From NCBI RefSeq assembly GCF_017094485.1, contig NZ_CP064786.1, positions 1,922,001 to 1,986,000 of the forward strand: a stretch of DNA of 64,000 nt, read 5' to 3'. The notes below the pieces were generated by a model. The model ran no database searches and had not been told where the DNA came from. It saw only the letters and a list, made by a program, of their open reading frames with translations. This document shows positions 29,754-37,451 of the stretch, piece after piece. Source of the DNA: Natranaeroarchaeum sulfidigenes. GTDB taxonomy: Archaea; Halobacteriota; Halobacteria; Halobacteriales; Natronoarchaeaceae. How positions within the stretch are numbered: the first letter of the stretch is position 1; the number at the start of each line of letters is the position of its first letter. A program made the translations under genes and the position numbers.

Positions 29754-30929
29754 ATGTCTACTACCGGGCGAGCAATGACCGACGCTGACGCGACAAGTAA
29801 CATCGCTGCCCAGCTACGTGAGGCCGGATTCGTCCGGCTGTTCGCACACGCTGACGGCGATTCGCTTGCAGCCAGCGGTGTCCTCGCCCGGGCGCTCAAC
29901 GAACTCGGCTTGCCGTTTCAGGTGAGCGTCGTCGAGACCCGTGAGGAGTACGTCAACCGCAGCAAGCGAGTCGACGAAGCCGTCATCGTTCCGATCGGCA
30001 TCGACTCTCGTCGGACTGACGAGTCGGTGCTATCAGCGATTCAACCAACGGATCGCCCGACGAGCGTGACTGCGTTCGAGATTGCACGCGACCTCGGAGT
30101 AACCCCCGATGCTGTGCTCGCGCTCGCGGGCGCGATCGCGAGTGGAGCAGCCGCCGGTGCAGACGATACGGCCGGAGTACTGGACGCCGCCGTTGAACGT
30201 GGCGTCGAACAGCGCCCCGGTGTAGGACTCCCGATCGACGACCTGTCGGACGGACTCGCTCATTCGACGTTGTTTCACGCCCCCTACTCGGGACGCCCCG
30301 AGGCGGTGCAGGCGACGCTCGCAGAACTCGCGTTGCCAGCCGAACTGGACGCCGATGCGCATCGACGTATCGCCTCGATGGTCGCGCTGGACGCCACAGA
30401 TGTCGACGAAGGGCAGTCCCGCGCCGCCGAAGCGATCGAAGGTGCACTGTCACCGTACACGGTTCCGGACGGCCCGTTTGCGACTGTCGAGGGGTACGCT
30501 GACGTGCTCTCGGCCGTTGCGAGTGACGCGCCGGGGACCGGTATCGCGCTGGCACTCGGCCACGACGCCCGTTTGGACGCGCTGTCTGCGTGGCGTACCC
30601 ACGCCGCTGCGGTCCACGACGGACTACGGAACGGGACGACCGGCCGGTACGACGGTCTGTTCGTCGCACGCGTCGAGGACGGGCCAGTCCGGACGACAGC
30701 ACGGCTCCTGCTGGGATATCGCTCGCCGGAACCGATTGCACTGGCTGTCTCCGACGACGAAGCGGGTGTCGCTGCCGCGGACGAAGCAGGCGTTGCTGCC
30801 GTCGATGAAGCACTCGCGAGTGCTATCGAAACGACAGGCGGCGAGTTCGCCGGTACGGACCGACGGGGCTACGCCAGATTCGACGGCGAGACAAAGGCTT
30901 TCATTGCCGCGTTCAGAGGGACACTATGA
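29754..30929 (+). CDS. RecJ-like DHH-superfamily protein with degenerate catalytic motifs
   Basis: The 391-aa protein has one recognisable motif of the DHH/RecJ superfamily, FAHADGDSLAASGVLARAL near residue 30. The expected DHH motif about 60-90 residues later is absent; the matching region reads AVIVPIGIDSRR. A DHHA1-like GGGH motif is not obvious near the end, where GGEFAGTDRRGYARF stands. Enzymatic activity is therefore doubtful and a structural role (as in Cdc45/GAN relatives) is possible. Its place between rps15 and pcc1 links it to translation genes. It starts directly after the rps15 stop and overlaps pcc1 by 4 nt. Confidence 0.75.
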   Translation: MSTTGRAMTDADATSNIAAQLREAGFVRLFAHADGDSLAASGVLARALNELGLPFQVSVVETREEYVNRSKRVDEAVIVPIGIDSRRTDESVLSAIQPTDRPTSVTAFEIARDLGVTPDAVLALAGAIASGAAAGADDTAGVLDAAVERGVEQRPGVGLPIDDLSDGLAHSTLFHAPYSGRPEAVQATLAELALPAELDADAHRRIASMVALDATDVDEGQSRAAEAIEGALSPYTVPDGPFATVEGYADVLSAVASDAPGTGIALALGHDARLDALSAWRTHAAAVHDGLRNGTTGRYDGLFVARVEDGPVRTTARLLLGYRSPEPIALAVSDDEAGVAAADEAGVAAVDEALASAIETTGGEFAGTDRRGYARFDGETKAFIAAFRGTL

Positions 30930-31174
30930 AACGCGCAACCATCCGAACGAGGTCCGAACACGCCGAAACGATCGCACGAGCGATCCGGCCGGACAACACG
31001 GACGAGATGGTGACTCACGTAGAGAACGCCGACGACGCCGACCGTGTCCGCACAACCATCGAGCGCGAAACGACTGGTGGACTCCAGACGAACGTCGACG
31101 ATTACGTCGTCAATGTAGACGTCGCAACACAGGTCGTAGAGCACGCAAACCAACATACCAACACACAACCATGA
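30926..31174 (+). CDS. pcc1: Pcc1, KEOPS complex subunit
   Basis: Pcc1 is the dimerisation subunit of KEOPS, which makes the t6A modification of tRNAs decoding ANN codons. The 82-aa protein has the size and pattern of the family: RTRSEHAETIARAIRPDN, then a charged stretch and two beta-strand/helix units ending VVEHANQ. The start overlaps the RecJ-like stop (ATGA) and the stop overlaps rps3ae (ATGA). It is transcribed with two ribosomal protein genes. Confidence 0.88.
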   Translation: MKRATIRTRSEHAETIARAIRPDNTDEMVTHVENADDADRVRTTIERETTGGLQTNVDDYVVNVDVATQVVEHANQHTNTQP

Positions 31175-31806
31175 GTGAACGATCCGTATCCAAGCAAGCA
31201 CAGGAAAAGCGGTGGTACACCGTCCACGCTCCCGAACAGTTCGACCGTGAGGAGCTCGGTGAAACACCCGCCGACGAACCCGAGAAGGTTCTCGGCCGCA
31301 ACATCGAAACAACGCTGGGCGAACTCCGTAACGACGCCAGCGAGAACAACACCAAACTGACCTTCAAGATCAACGACGTCGGTAGCGACGCCGCGTACAC
31401 CGAGTTCATCAAACACGAACTCACGCGGGACTACCTGCGTTCGCTGGTCCGGCGCGGTGCCTCGAAGATCGAGGCCTACGTCACGGTCCTAACGACCGAC
31501 GACTACCGCGTGCAGGTCCAGCCCGTCGCGTTTACGACCAAGAAGGCTGATGCCAGCCAGGAGCAGGCGATCCGCCGCGAAATGATCGACATCGTCGAAG
31601 AAGCTGGCGCAGAGCGCTCCTTCGAGGAGCTCCTCGACAGCATCGTCGAAGGTCGACTCTCCAGTGCGATCTACGGCGAGGCAAAGACCATCTACCCGGT
31701 CCGTCGCGTCGAGATCCAGAAGACTCGACTCGAAGCCCGTCCCGAAGAGGTCGCAGCTGAAGAAGAGACCTCCGTCGACGTGGACGAAGACGACGTCAGC
31801 GTCTAG
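31171..31806 (+). CDS. rps3ae: 30S ribosomal protein S3Ae
   Basis: This archaeal/eukaryotic-specific small-subunit protein is 211 aa long. Characteristic stretches are RWYTVHAPEQFDREELGET, then RDYLRSLVRRGASKIEAYV, and a C-terminal region ending YPVRRVEIQKTRLEARP with an acidic tail. The ATG at 31171 overlaps the pcc1 stop. A T6 tract (31822-31827) follows. Confidence 0.96.
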   Translation: MSERSVSKQAQEKRWYTVHAPEQFDREELGETPADEPEKVLGRNIETTLGELRNDASENNTKLTFKINDVGSDAAYTEFIKHELTRDYLRSLVRRGASKIEAYVTVLTTDDYRVQVQPVAFTTKKADASQEQAIRREMIDIVEEAGAERSFEELLDSIVEGRLSSAIYGEAKTIYPVRRVEIQKTRLEARPEEVAAEEETSVDVDEDDVSV

Positions 31807-31828
31807 TAGCGACGCTCGTAGTTTTTTA
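31807..31828 (+). terminator. T6 terminator after rps3ae
   Basis: Six T at 31822-31827 come 15 bases after the stop, with GC-rich sequence before it but no strong stem. This probably ends the rps15 operon; the convergent halocyanin gene begins its 3' end at 31845. Confidence 0.45.
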
Positions 31829-31844
31829 TAGACGCAACCGAGAG

Positions 31845-32267
31845 TCACGACGTTCGGTCGTCAGTGACGACCACGACCCCGACCATCCCGCCACGTTCGT
31901 GTGGAATACAGACGTAGTTGTACTCACCGGCGACCTCGAAGGTGTGCTGATACGTATCCTGAACGTCGATGTTGCCGCCAAAGTCATTGTGCCAGGCATC
32001 GCGTGCAGCCTCCTCGGTCTCGTACCCACCCGATGCGAAGTACTCGGCGTCGTCGGGAATCGCGTTTTCGTAGGCGGTTACGGTATGGCCGCGCGAACTC
32101 GTGTTTCGCCAGACGACCGTCTCGCCGACCGACGCCTCATAGGTCTCTGGCGTGAATCCGTTAGCAGTCATCCCGATATCGTATTCGGCGTTGCCGAAGG
32201 CTGTACAGCCAGCGAGCCCGGCGAGTGCCCCAGCGCCAAGCGTGGCGAGATAGGTCCGGCGCTCCAT
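31845..32267 (-). CDS. Halocyanin-like blue copper lipoprotein
   Basis: The 140-aa protein begins MERRTYLATLGAGALAGLAGC. The twin-arginine motif and lipobox LAGC indicate Tat export and lipid anchoring. The cupredoxin domain carries type 1 copper ligands: His in SSRGHTVTAY, then Cys, His and Met in YVCIPHERGGMVG. Halocyanins act as small membrane-bound electron carriers. The ATG at 32267 is preferred to a GTG two codons earlier. A TATA-like CTATATTC lies about 30 nt upstream on the minus strand. Confidence 0.9.
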   Translation of the reverse strand: MERRTYLATLGAGALAGLAGCTAFGNAEYDIGMTANGFTPETYEASVGETVVWRNTSSRGHTVTAYENAIPDDAEYFASGGYETEEAARDAWHNDFGGNIDVQDTYQHTFEVAGEYNYVCIPHERGGMVGVVVVTDDRTS

Positions 32268-32382
32268 ACTCACAGATTGGAACTTGACGAATATAGGTCG
32301 CCCGATCTATCGGGATCCGTTCGTCACTCCCCTTCGAGTAGAATATAAAAACGTAAGTTCAGTCTGGGCATTTCACGGGCAT

Positions 32383-33096
32383 ATGCAGCCACGTTTCGTC
32401 GGCCGAATGAGTCTCGCCGACGCAGTAACTATCTCGAACGCTGCACTGGGATTTCTGGCCGTCGTAGTCGCCTTTTCTGACCCGATGACTGCGGCACGAC
32501 TGCTCCTGTTGGCTGCGATCGCAGACGGGCTCGACGGCGTCGTTGCACGCGCGTATGGCAGCTCACCGGCTGGCGAGTATCTCGACTCGCTCGCAGACGT
32601 TGCATCGTTCTCTGTCGCCCCCGCAGTCATCGTCTTCGTGGTTGCCCGGGATGGGCTGGGCGTTGACGGTCCTGCACTGACTACGGAAGCAGCGCTGGTA
32701 TTCGGACTGCCAGCCCTGTTCGTTGCCATGGCTGTGCTCCGGCTCGGGATGTACACCGCCTACGATACGCGCGATTCCTACACAGAGGGCGTACAGACGA
32801 CGCTTGCTGCGACGATCATCGGTGCAGCGATTCTCGCTGGGCTCGGTGACCCGTACTATCTGCTCGGGGCAACGGCACTGTTCTGTTATCTCATGGTCGC
32901 GCCGATCGAGTATCCGGATCTACTCGCCCGTGATGCGTTTATAATGGGGGTTACTCACGGGCTCGCGATCCTGATCCCGACGTGGGCCGGACGCACCTTC
33001 CCGTACGCCCTGTTGATCCTCGGACTGGCGTATCTAACGCTTGGACCGCGTTTCTACTGGCGTGACGATGTGTCGGGCACAAACGGAAACGCTTAG
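32383..33096 (+). CDS. pssA: CDP-alcohol phosphatidyltransferase, probable archaetidylserine synthase
   Basis: Members of this family transfer a phosphoalcohol from a CDP-activated lipid, here probably serine onto CDP-archaeol. The 237-aa protein has the catalytic motif near residue 50: DGLDGVVARAYGSSPAGEYL followed by DSLADVASF, with all its Asp residues. Around it are six or seven membrane helices. The ATG at 32383 follows the TATA-like GAATATAAAA (about 32341-32350) at a suitable distance. The choice of serine over inositol or glycerol phosphate is tentative. Confidence 0.82.
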   Translation: MQPRFVGRMSLADAVTISNAALGFLAVVVAFSDPMTAARLLLLAAIADGLDGVVARAYGSSPAGEYLDSLADVASFSVAPAVIVFVVARDGLGVDGPALTTEAALVFGLPALFVAMAVLRLGMYTAYDTRDSYTEGVQTTLAATIIGAAILAGLGDPYYLLGATALFCYLMVAPIEYPDLLARDAFIMGVTHGLAILIPTWAGRTFPYALLILGLAYLTLGPRFYWRDDVSGTNGNA

Positions 33097-33123
33097 AAGG
33101 CCTACGCCAAGATATAGAGCTAT

Positions 33124-33177
33124 ATGAGTCCGGTCACGCTCCGACGTAGCGGGCAGGGCATGGAGGGGTCTACATGA
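33124..33177 (+). other. 17-codon upstream ORF coupled to the HEAT-repeat gene
   Basis: An ATG at 33124 opens an ORF of 17 codons (MSPVTLRRSGQGMEGST). Its TGA overlaps the start of the next gene (ATGA at 33174-33177). It begins directly downstream of a TATA-like ATATAGAGCTATATG. It may be a coupled leader peptide or chance; an SD-like GGAGGGG at 33162-33168 precedes the main start. Confidence 0.25.
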
Positions 33178-34406
33178 GTGACGATGACACCGGCGGCGAC
33201 GGCGAGGCAGAGGTCACGATCGAACAGCTCCGGGAACGGCTCTCGGCGATCGAGGAACAACTCGACGAGGCAGAAACCGAAATCGATCTCGACGAGATAG
33301 AGAGCGAACTGAACGCGCTCGAAACCGATCTCGAAACGGCTGATCTCCCCGAGCCGGACGACGAAGACGAGGAACCTCCGGCGGAGGAACTCGAAGACGA
33401 GAAAGCGGAGCTCGAAGACCAGCTTGAGGAGGCCCGTGGTCCGTACGACGAGGACGTCATCGAGGAGATCGACGCTGCGATCGATGAGATCGAGAGCGCC
33501 GAATGGACAGAAACGGGTCTCGATGAGGTTGCAGCCGCGGTCGAACAGTTCCTTGACGAAGTTAACGACGAGCTCGACACGACGCTCGAACTCGATGTCG
33601 AACCGGAGATCGAGGACTTCGTCGCGGGGCTCGAAGACGCTGCCGACGCCATCGAGTCGGCCGGGCTGGACGCCGACGCCGACGAGGAAGCAATCGGGAC
33701 GCTGCTCGAAGCGGCCGAAACGCTCGTCGAGGACCTCGACGCCGCCGAGACGTGGAGCGACCTTTCGGTGCGAGAAAAGCTCGACCACCACGGCTTCTAC
33801 GACGTGCTGGACCATCGCAAGGACTACCCGCCGGAGTGGCACTCGCTGAAGGTTTTCGAGAAACGCGGCGACGTCGAGAAGATCCTCATCGCGCTCGACC
33901 TGCTCGATTCGGATTTCATGGAAGAACACTGCCTCGAAGCCCTCGAACGGATGGGCCGCGAGGAGGCCGTCGAGCCCATGATGGAGCGCGCCCAGAAGCG
34001 CGATCAGGACGCCATCCGAATTCTCGGCAAGACCGGCTCCGAGGAGCCTGTCGAGATGCTCGTCGAGTACATCGAGGGTGACGGCAACCCCGGCCTCCAG
34101 AAGGTCGTCATCAAGGCGCTCGGCGAGATTGGCTCCGAAGACGCGACCGAAGCCGTCGCCCAGAAGCTCGACTCCGACACCGAGGAGCTCCGCAGTCGCG
34201 GCGCGCGTGCCCTCGGTCTGATCGGCGACACCCGCGCGATCGAACCGCTCGCCGACACGCTCGCCGATGACGACTCCGATACCGTTCGGGCCAGCGCGGC
34301 GTGGGCGCTCAACCAGATCGGCACCGAGGAAGCACTCGAAGAGGTCAGCCAGTACAGCGACGACCGGGCGTATCTGGTGCAGGCAGAAGCTGAAAAGGCG
34401 GTCTGA
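33174..34406 (+). CDS. HEAT-repeat protein with acidic coiled-coil N-terminus
   Basis: Residues 10-90 of this 410-aa protein are an Asp/Glu-rich predicted coiled coil, and residues 90-195 are again acidic helices. The second half holds HEAT/PBS-type repeats of about 30 residues: EEAVEPMMERAQKRDQDAIR, EEPVEMLVEYIEGDGNPGLQ, EDATEAVAQKLDSDTEELRS and RAIEPLADTLADDDSDTVRA, each followed by an A(L/W)xxIG turn. Such repeats bind proteins and have no enzyme activity of their own in most cases. GGAGG lies a few bases before the ATG, an SD site unusual for haloarchaeal monocistronic genes. Confidence 0.85.
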   Translation: MSDDDTGGDGEAEVTIEQLRERLSAIEEQLDEAETEIDLDEIESELNALETDLETADLPEPDDEDEEPPAEELEDEKAELEDQLEEARGPYDEDVIEEIDAAIDEIESAEWTETGLDEVAAAVEQFLDEVNDELDTTLELDVEPEIEDFVAGLEDAADAIESAGLDADADEEAIGTLLEAAETLVEDLDAAETWSDLSVREKLDHHGFYDVLDHRKDYPPEWHSLKVFEKRGDVEKILIALDLLDSDFMEEHCLEALERMGREEAVEPMMERAQKRDQDAIRILGKTGSEEPVEMLVEYIEGDGNPGLQKVVIKALGEIGSEDATEAVAQKLDSDTEELRSRGARALGLIGDTRAIEPLADTLADDDSDTVRASAAWALNQIGTEEALEEVSQYSDDRAYLVQAEAEKAV

Positions 34407-34604
34407 AGCGGTTCCTTTTCTCTTGTAGCTACCCGTTCGCTTCGCTCGTGAGAATATATTTTAGAGATCGGTTTGGGACTCGGTCGACTGGTAACTTTAT
34501 AAATAATGTTACAATGTTACATTGTGTACGCAGAGTAACCACTTAGTGTCGAAGCGATCCGAAATCATCAGACAGAAACGTGATTGACGTCCTATGATAC
34601 TTTC
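34407..34604. other. Convergent intergenic region with symmetric TATA and palindrome
   Basis: The region lies between two gene 3' ends. It contains TTTATAAA (34496-34503, self-complementary), a tandem AATGTTAC AATGTTAC (34505-34520), and the perfect inverted repeat ACAATG-TTA-CATTGT (34511-34525). No start codon of a plausible gene follows in either direction. The elements could drive a small RNA or an antisense transcript, or be a chance AT-rich patch. The T-rich CCTTTTCTCTTG just after 34406 may terminate the HEAT gene. Confidence 0.4.
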
Positions 34605-35402
34605 TTAGCTCTCGCCACGTTCCAGGCTGAGTTCGATGTCAGTACTGCGAACGACGGCGTTGTCGGGATCCTCACAGGTAGCGGTTACCGTATCGCCCGA
34701 TTCGACATCAACGGGGTCCCAACCGTTTTCTTCGAAGTAGCGCTCCCACGCCTCTGCATGATCCGACCCTGTTATTTCGACAGTAATCGATTCAGCTTCG
34801 TCACCCGACTCTTGGTAGTGCAGGTCCTGCCTATCCTGTATCGCCCCTATTTGCATCGTGCTCTCGCTGCCGACCGCCGTAGGACCGTCTCCTTCGATAC
34901 TGGCGTCAACAAAAGAGACGATCGCACGAGTCTCATCTGAGTCCAGTTCCCGACAAACGAACTCCGGCTCACGGATCATTACGCTGTTTTCGTCGTCAGA
35001 GCGGAATACAGCCCCGAGTTCGTACGAAATGCGGGTGTTATCGTTGTCATAGTGCATCGCACCCATATCTTGATCGTTCAGTTCACTTATTCCGTCAACC
35101 GAGATTGTTGGAGAAGACTCATCGATGCTCATCCGCGCTCCCCGTGGGTTCAACTCGGCCAGTCGCTCCTGACCGCGATTCGTCTGCAGGTCGTTGAACG
35201 ACGCGCCCATCGAGGAGAAGGCGCGTTCGGCGTTTCGGTCCTGCTGTGCCGCCTGCGTGTCGCCGAGCGCGCCGAGGCCGAAGATGTAGACGACGCCGAC
35301 CGAGGTGATGATGATGCCAAAGACGAGGACGAAGGCGAGGAGATCACTGACTGCGCGGTCTCGTGCTGATGGGGTCTCGTCGTGGTGTTCCGGTCCGATC
35401 AT
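34605..35402 (-). CDS. Pilin-like protein of the type IV pilus-like operon (fifth)
   Basis: The 265-aa protein has a short charged head (RDRAVSDLL) and then one hydrophobic helix (about residues 20-45: AFVLVFGIIITSVGVVYIFG). A large soluble acidic domain of mostly polar residues follows. This matches the archaeal class III pilin-like layout, in which cleavage would leave the hydrophobic helix at the N-terminus. It overlaps the preceding gene by 4 nt and is last in the seven-gene operon. I believe similar haloarchaeal proteins are grouped as DUF7289, recalled rather than searched. The exact role is unknown. Confidence 0.7.
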   Translation of the reverse strand: MIGPEHHDETPSARDRAVSDLLAFVLVFGIIITSVGVVYIFGLGALGDTQAAQQDRNAERAFSSMGASFNDLQTNRGQERLAELNPRGARMSIDESSPTISVDGISELNDQDMGAMHYDNDNTRISYELGAVFRSDDENSVMIREPEFVCRELDSDETRAIVSFVDASIEGDGPTAVGSESTMQIGAIQDRQDLHYQESGDEAESITVEITGSDHAEAWERYFEENGWDPVDVESGDTVTATCEDPDNAVVRSTDIELSLERGES

Positions 35403-35902
35403 GTGTCTGGTCGCTCCTGAGATAGTGTGATGCTGTCACCGTCGGACTGGATCCAGATCTCTCCGCCCTGAACCGGTTCGTTAAGATCGTCCTCGTCTGG
35501 GTCCTCTTCGAGGTGGAGCGGTATTTCAACAGTGTCTGTCTGTCCAGAATCTAGTTCGAGGCAGTAGTCCCGTTCCCACACGTCACAGTCGTCGCTCAAG
35601 GTCACAAAGTACTGGCCACCAGAGAGTTGGCGTGGATGCTCGGTCCGGACGACCACATCCACATCCTCGTCCTCGTCGGCCCGCAGTGCGGACTGCTCGA
35701 CCGCCGTAATTTCGCTTGCGAGCCGATCACCGATCGTCGATTTCTCGTCGTAAGTCGCGCGATCCTTCTGGCTATCCAGAAGCGTCCCGGTCCCGATCAG
35801 CAGCCCCGAAATCAGGATCGTCGTGATCCCGATCGTGAGGACGTGCGTGATCGTCACCGAGACAGCGCGTCGGTCAGCTGGGAAGGATTGTTTTCGGCTC
35901 AT
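35399..35902 (-). CDS. Pilin-like protein of the type IV pilus-like operon (fourth)
   Basis: The 167-aa protein begins MSRKQSFPADRRAVSVTITH and continues in a hydrophobic helix (about residues 13-40). A soluble domain with two Cys (DDCDVWERDYCLEL) follows that may form a disulfide. The pilin-like layout is shared with its neighbours. ATGA overlaps occur on both sides. The function is inferred from context; the family is probably the haloarchaeal DUF7266 type, from memory. Confidence 0.68.
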   Translation of the reverse strand: MSRKQSFPADRRAVSVTITHVLTIGITTILISGLLIGTGTLLDSQKDRATYDEKSTIGDRLASEITAVEQSALRADEDEDVDVVVRTEHPRQLSGGQYFVTLSDDCDVWERDYCLELDSGQTDTVEIPLHLEEDPDEDDLNEPVQGGEIWIQSDGDSITLSQERPDT

Positions 35903-36351
35903 TCGTTGAGGTCCTCCAACTCAATCTCTCGATCGACCGTGGTCGATCGTGTTTCGTAGACCAAGTCGACGGTGACGCTCTCAATTTCCTCTCCCTCTGA
36001 TCCTGTTTCAACATTCACATCAACAATGTCAACAATGGTAGGTCCGGACTCGGCGTACCGTTCGGCAAGTAGCTCTGGATACTCGTCTTCGATATCGTCC
36101 GCGAAGCCATCCACATCGTACTCTTCGTACTCCTCATCGTCGTTCACTCGGTCGGCGTACTCATGGATGGTCTGCTCTACGTCAGACTCCAACGCCCCCG
36201 CATCAGACACCCCCGCGTTCGCCGAGCTTGACGCCATGTTCGCGGTGAAAAGCGTCGTCGAAAAGACCACGACGATACCGATCAGTACAAGCGAGAAGAC
36301 GACTGCTCCGGCGAGGATGAGCTGGCCGCGGTTGTCAGTATGTTCTGTCAT
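35899..36351 (-). CDS. Pilin-like protein of the type IV pilus-like operon (third)
   Basis: The 150-aa protein starts MTEHTDNRGQLILAGAVVFS: a charged head with an RGQ site, then a hydrophobic helix to about residue 32. The soluble part is extremely acidic (EEYEEYDVDGFADDIEDEY). The RGQ site resembles the G/Q cleavage position of archaeal prepilin peptidase substrates. It overlaps the next gene by 4 nt and lies 2 nt after the previous one. Recalled family: DUF7261 type. Confidence 0.68.
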   Translation of the reverse strand: MTEHTDNRGQLILAGAVVFSLVLIGIVVVFSTTLFTANMASSSANAGVSDAGALESDVEQTIHEYADRVNDDEEYEEYDVDGFADDIEDEYPELLAERYAESGPTIVDIVDVNVETGSEGEEIESVTVDLVYETRSTTVDREIELEDLNE

Positions 36352-36353
36352 GG

Positions 36354-36932
36354 TTATCGGATCGTCAATCGCACCTCGACAACGTTGTATATGTGCTCAG
36401 GGTCGCCCTCCTCGGCCTCATCTACTGGATAGTTATCGTTTGTGACTTCCTCACCGTTCTGTGGACTCCCACAGCCGGAACCCTCCATCAGCGGGTCGTC
36501 CTCGTACAGCGTCACCGTCCGGCTGACCGTCACGCCGTCCCGAGTCGACGCTCCTTGGTAGACGATTCTACCCTCAGTACCGTCGGCAGGTACTACTTCA
36601 ATATTCACCGACCGATCCCGGTCTGCGAACGTGCCGTTAATAAGTGTATGGAGGTCCGTGTCTCCTGGGAGTCCTGTCTCCGGTTCCGTATCTTCGTCGC
36701 CGAACCACTCCTCGTTGTCCGGATCGTAACATCGAACGATTTCCGAGAGGTCTTCCTGACCAGCGACCTCCATCACATCCTTTGCCTCCTGTTCGATCTG
36801 TGCCTGATTTCCGGTCTCGCCAGTCGAGGGGAGCAACACGGCGGAGTTCAGCGCGAAGAGAACGGCAGTCAGGAGAATCATCGCGCCGATGACGCCTTCG
36901 AGCGTGAACGCCTGTCCTCGTGTGTCGGCCAT
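36354..36932 (-). CDS. Pilin-like protein of the type IV pilus-like operon (second)
   Basis: The start at ATG 36932 gives a 192-aa protein beginning MADTRGQAFTLEGVIGAMIL. The RGQ site is followed by the hydrophobic helix, and a Glu at +6 after the presumed cleavage site is near the +5 Glu typical of pilins. Two Cys near the middle and C-terminal region may form disulfides. An earlier GTG at 36941 is in frame but lies inside the upstream gene. Recalled family: DUF7288 type. Confidence 0.68.
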   Translation of the reverse strand: MADTRGQAFTLEGVIGAMILLTAVLFALNSAVLLPSTGETGNQAQIEQEAKDVMEVAGQEDLSEIVRCYDPDNEEWFGDEDTEPETGLPGDTDLHTLINGTFADRDRSVNIEVVPADGTEGRIVYQGASTRDGVTVSRTVTLYEDDPLMEGSGCGSPQNGEEVTNDNYPVDEAEEGDPEHIYNVVEVRLTIR

Positions 36933-36934
36933 GG

Positions 36935-37450
36935 TTACCACACCCTCACTGTGAGTCGGTACGCTGGAGAGTCTGAATCCTCATCAGTGGTTTCCTCAAT
37001 GTCGCCGTAGTCCTCGGTCCAGTCTCCGTCAGTCTTCACTATCCGCGAAACCGACGAGGCATCCTGATCCTCGTAGGTGTGTCCACTCATCGGCACGTCC
37101 TCACCACTCTCATCGGGGCTCAACGGCGTGATCGTCACGTTGACCTGCGAGGTCGATGCGAGCCCCGCCTGTTCCTGTAGGTCCTCACCGTCCTTCTCGT
37201 CGAACCACTCATCGTAGTCCTCCTGCGTGATCGTATTCCGTTCTCCCTCACCGTCTACGATCAACATCCCAACACGCTCAGCCTGCGCACTGGTATCCTC
37301 ACCCTGAATCGCCTGGCCGTAGGGAGTAAACAGCGTCGGGAAGTACGCAAACACCGCGCCGACGACCAGCAGGAAGATGCTGATACCTATCGCGAAGTCC
37401 TGGGCGGTCTGGGCGCGCTCTTCGGTCCAGAATTTTGTGGTTCCCGCCAT
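36935..37450 (-). CDS. Pilin-like protein of the type IV pilus-like operon (first)
   Basis: The 171-aa protein has a basic head (MAGTTKFWTEERAQTAQDFA), a hydrophobic helix (about residues 19-42, IGISIFLLVVGAVFAYFPTLF) and an acidic soluble domain. Processing after RA would leave QTAQD with Asp at +5, a pilin-like feature. It is 1 nt after the pilC-like gene and 2 nt before the next pilin-like gene. Recalled family: DUF7287 type. Confidence 0.68.
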   Translation of the reverse strand: MAGTTKFWTEERAQTAQDFAIGISIFLLVVGAVFAYFPTLFTPYGQAIQGEDTSAQAERVGMLIVDGEGERNTITQEDYDEWFDEKDGEDLQEQAGLASTSQVNVTITPLSPDESGEDVPMSGHTYEDQDASSVSRIVKTDGDWTEDYGDIEETTDEDSDSPAYRLTVRVW

Positions 37451-37451
37451 G

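Noticed and set aside
30355-31806. 483-aa frame running through the RecJ-like gene and pcc1 into rps3ae
   Set aside because: Only its last 211 codons (from 31171) are real; the first part is an out-of-frame shadow.
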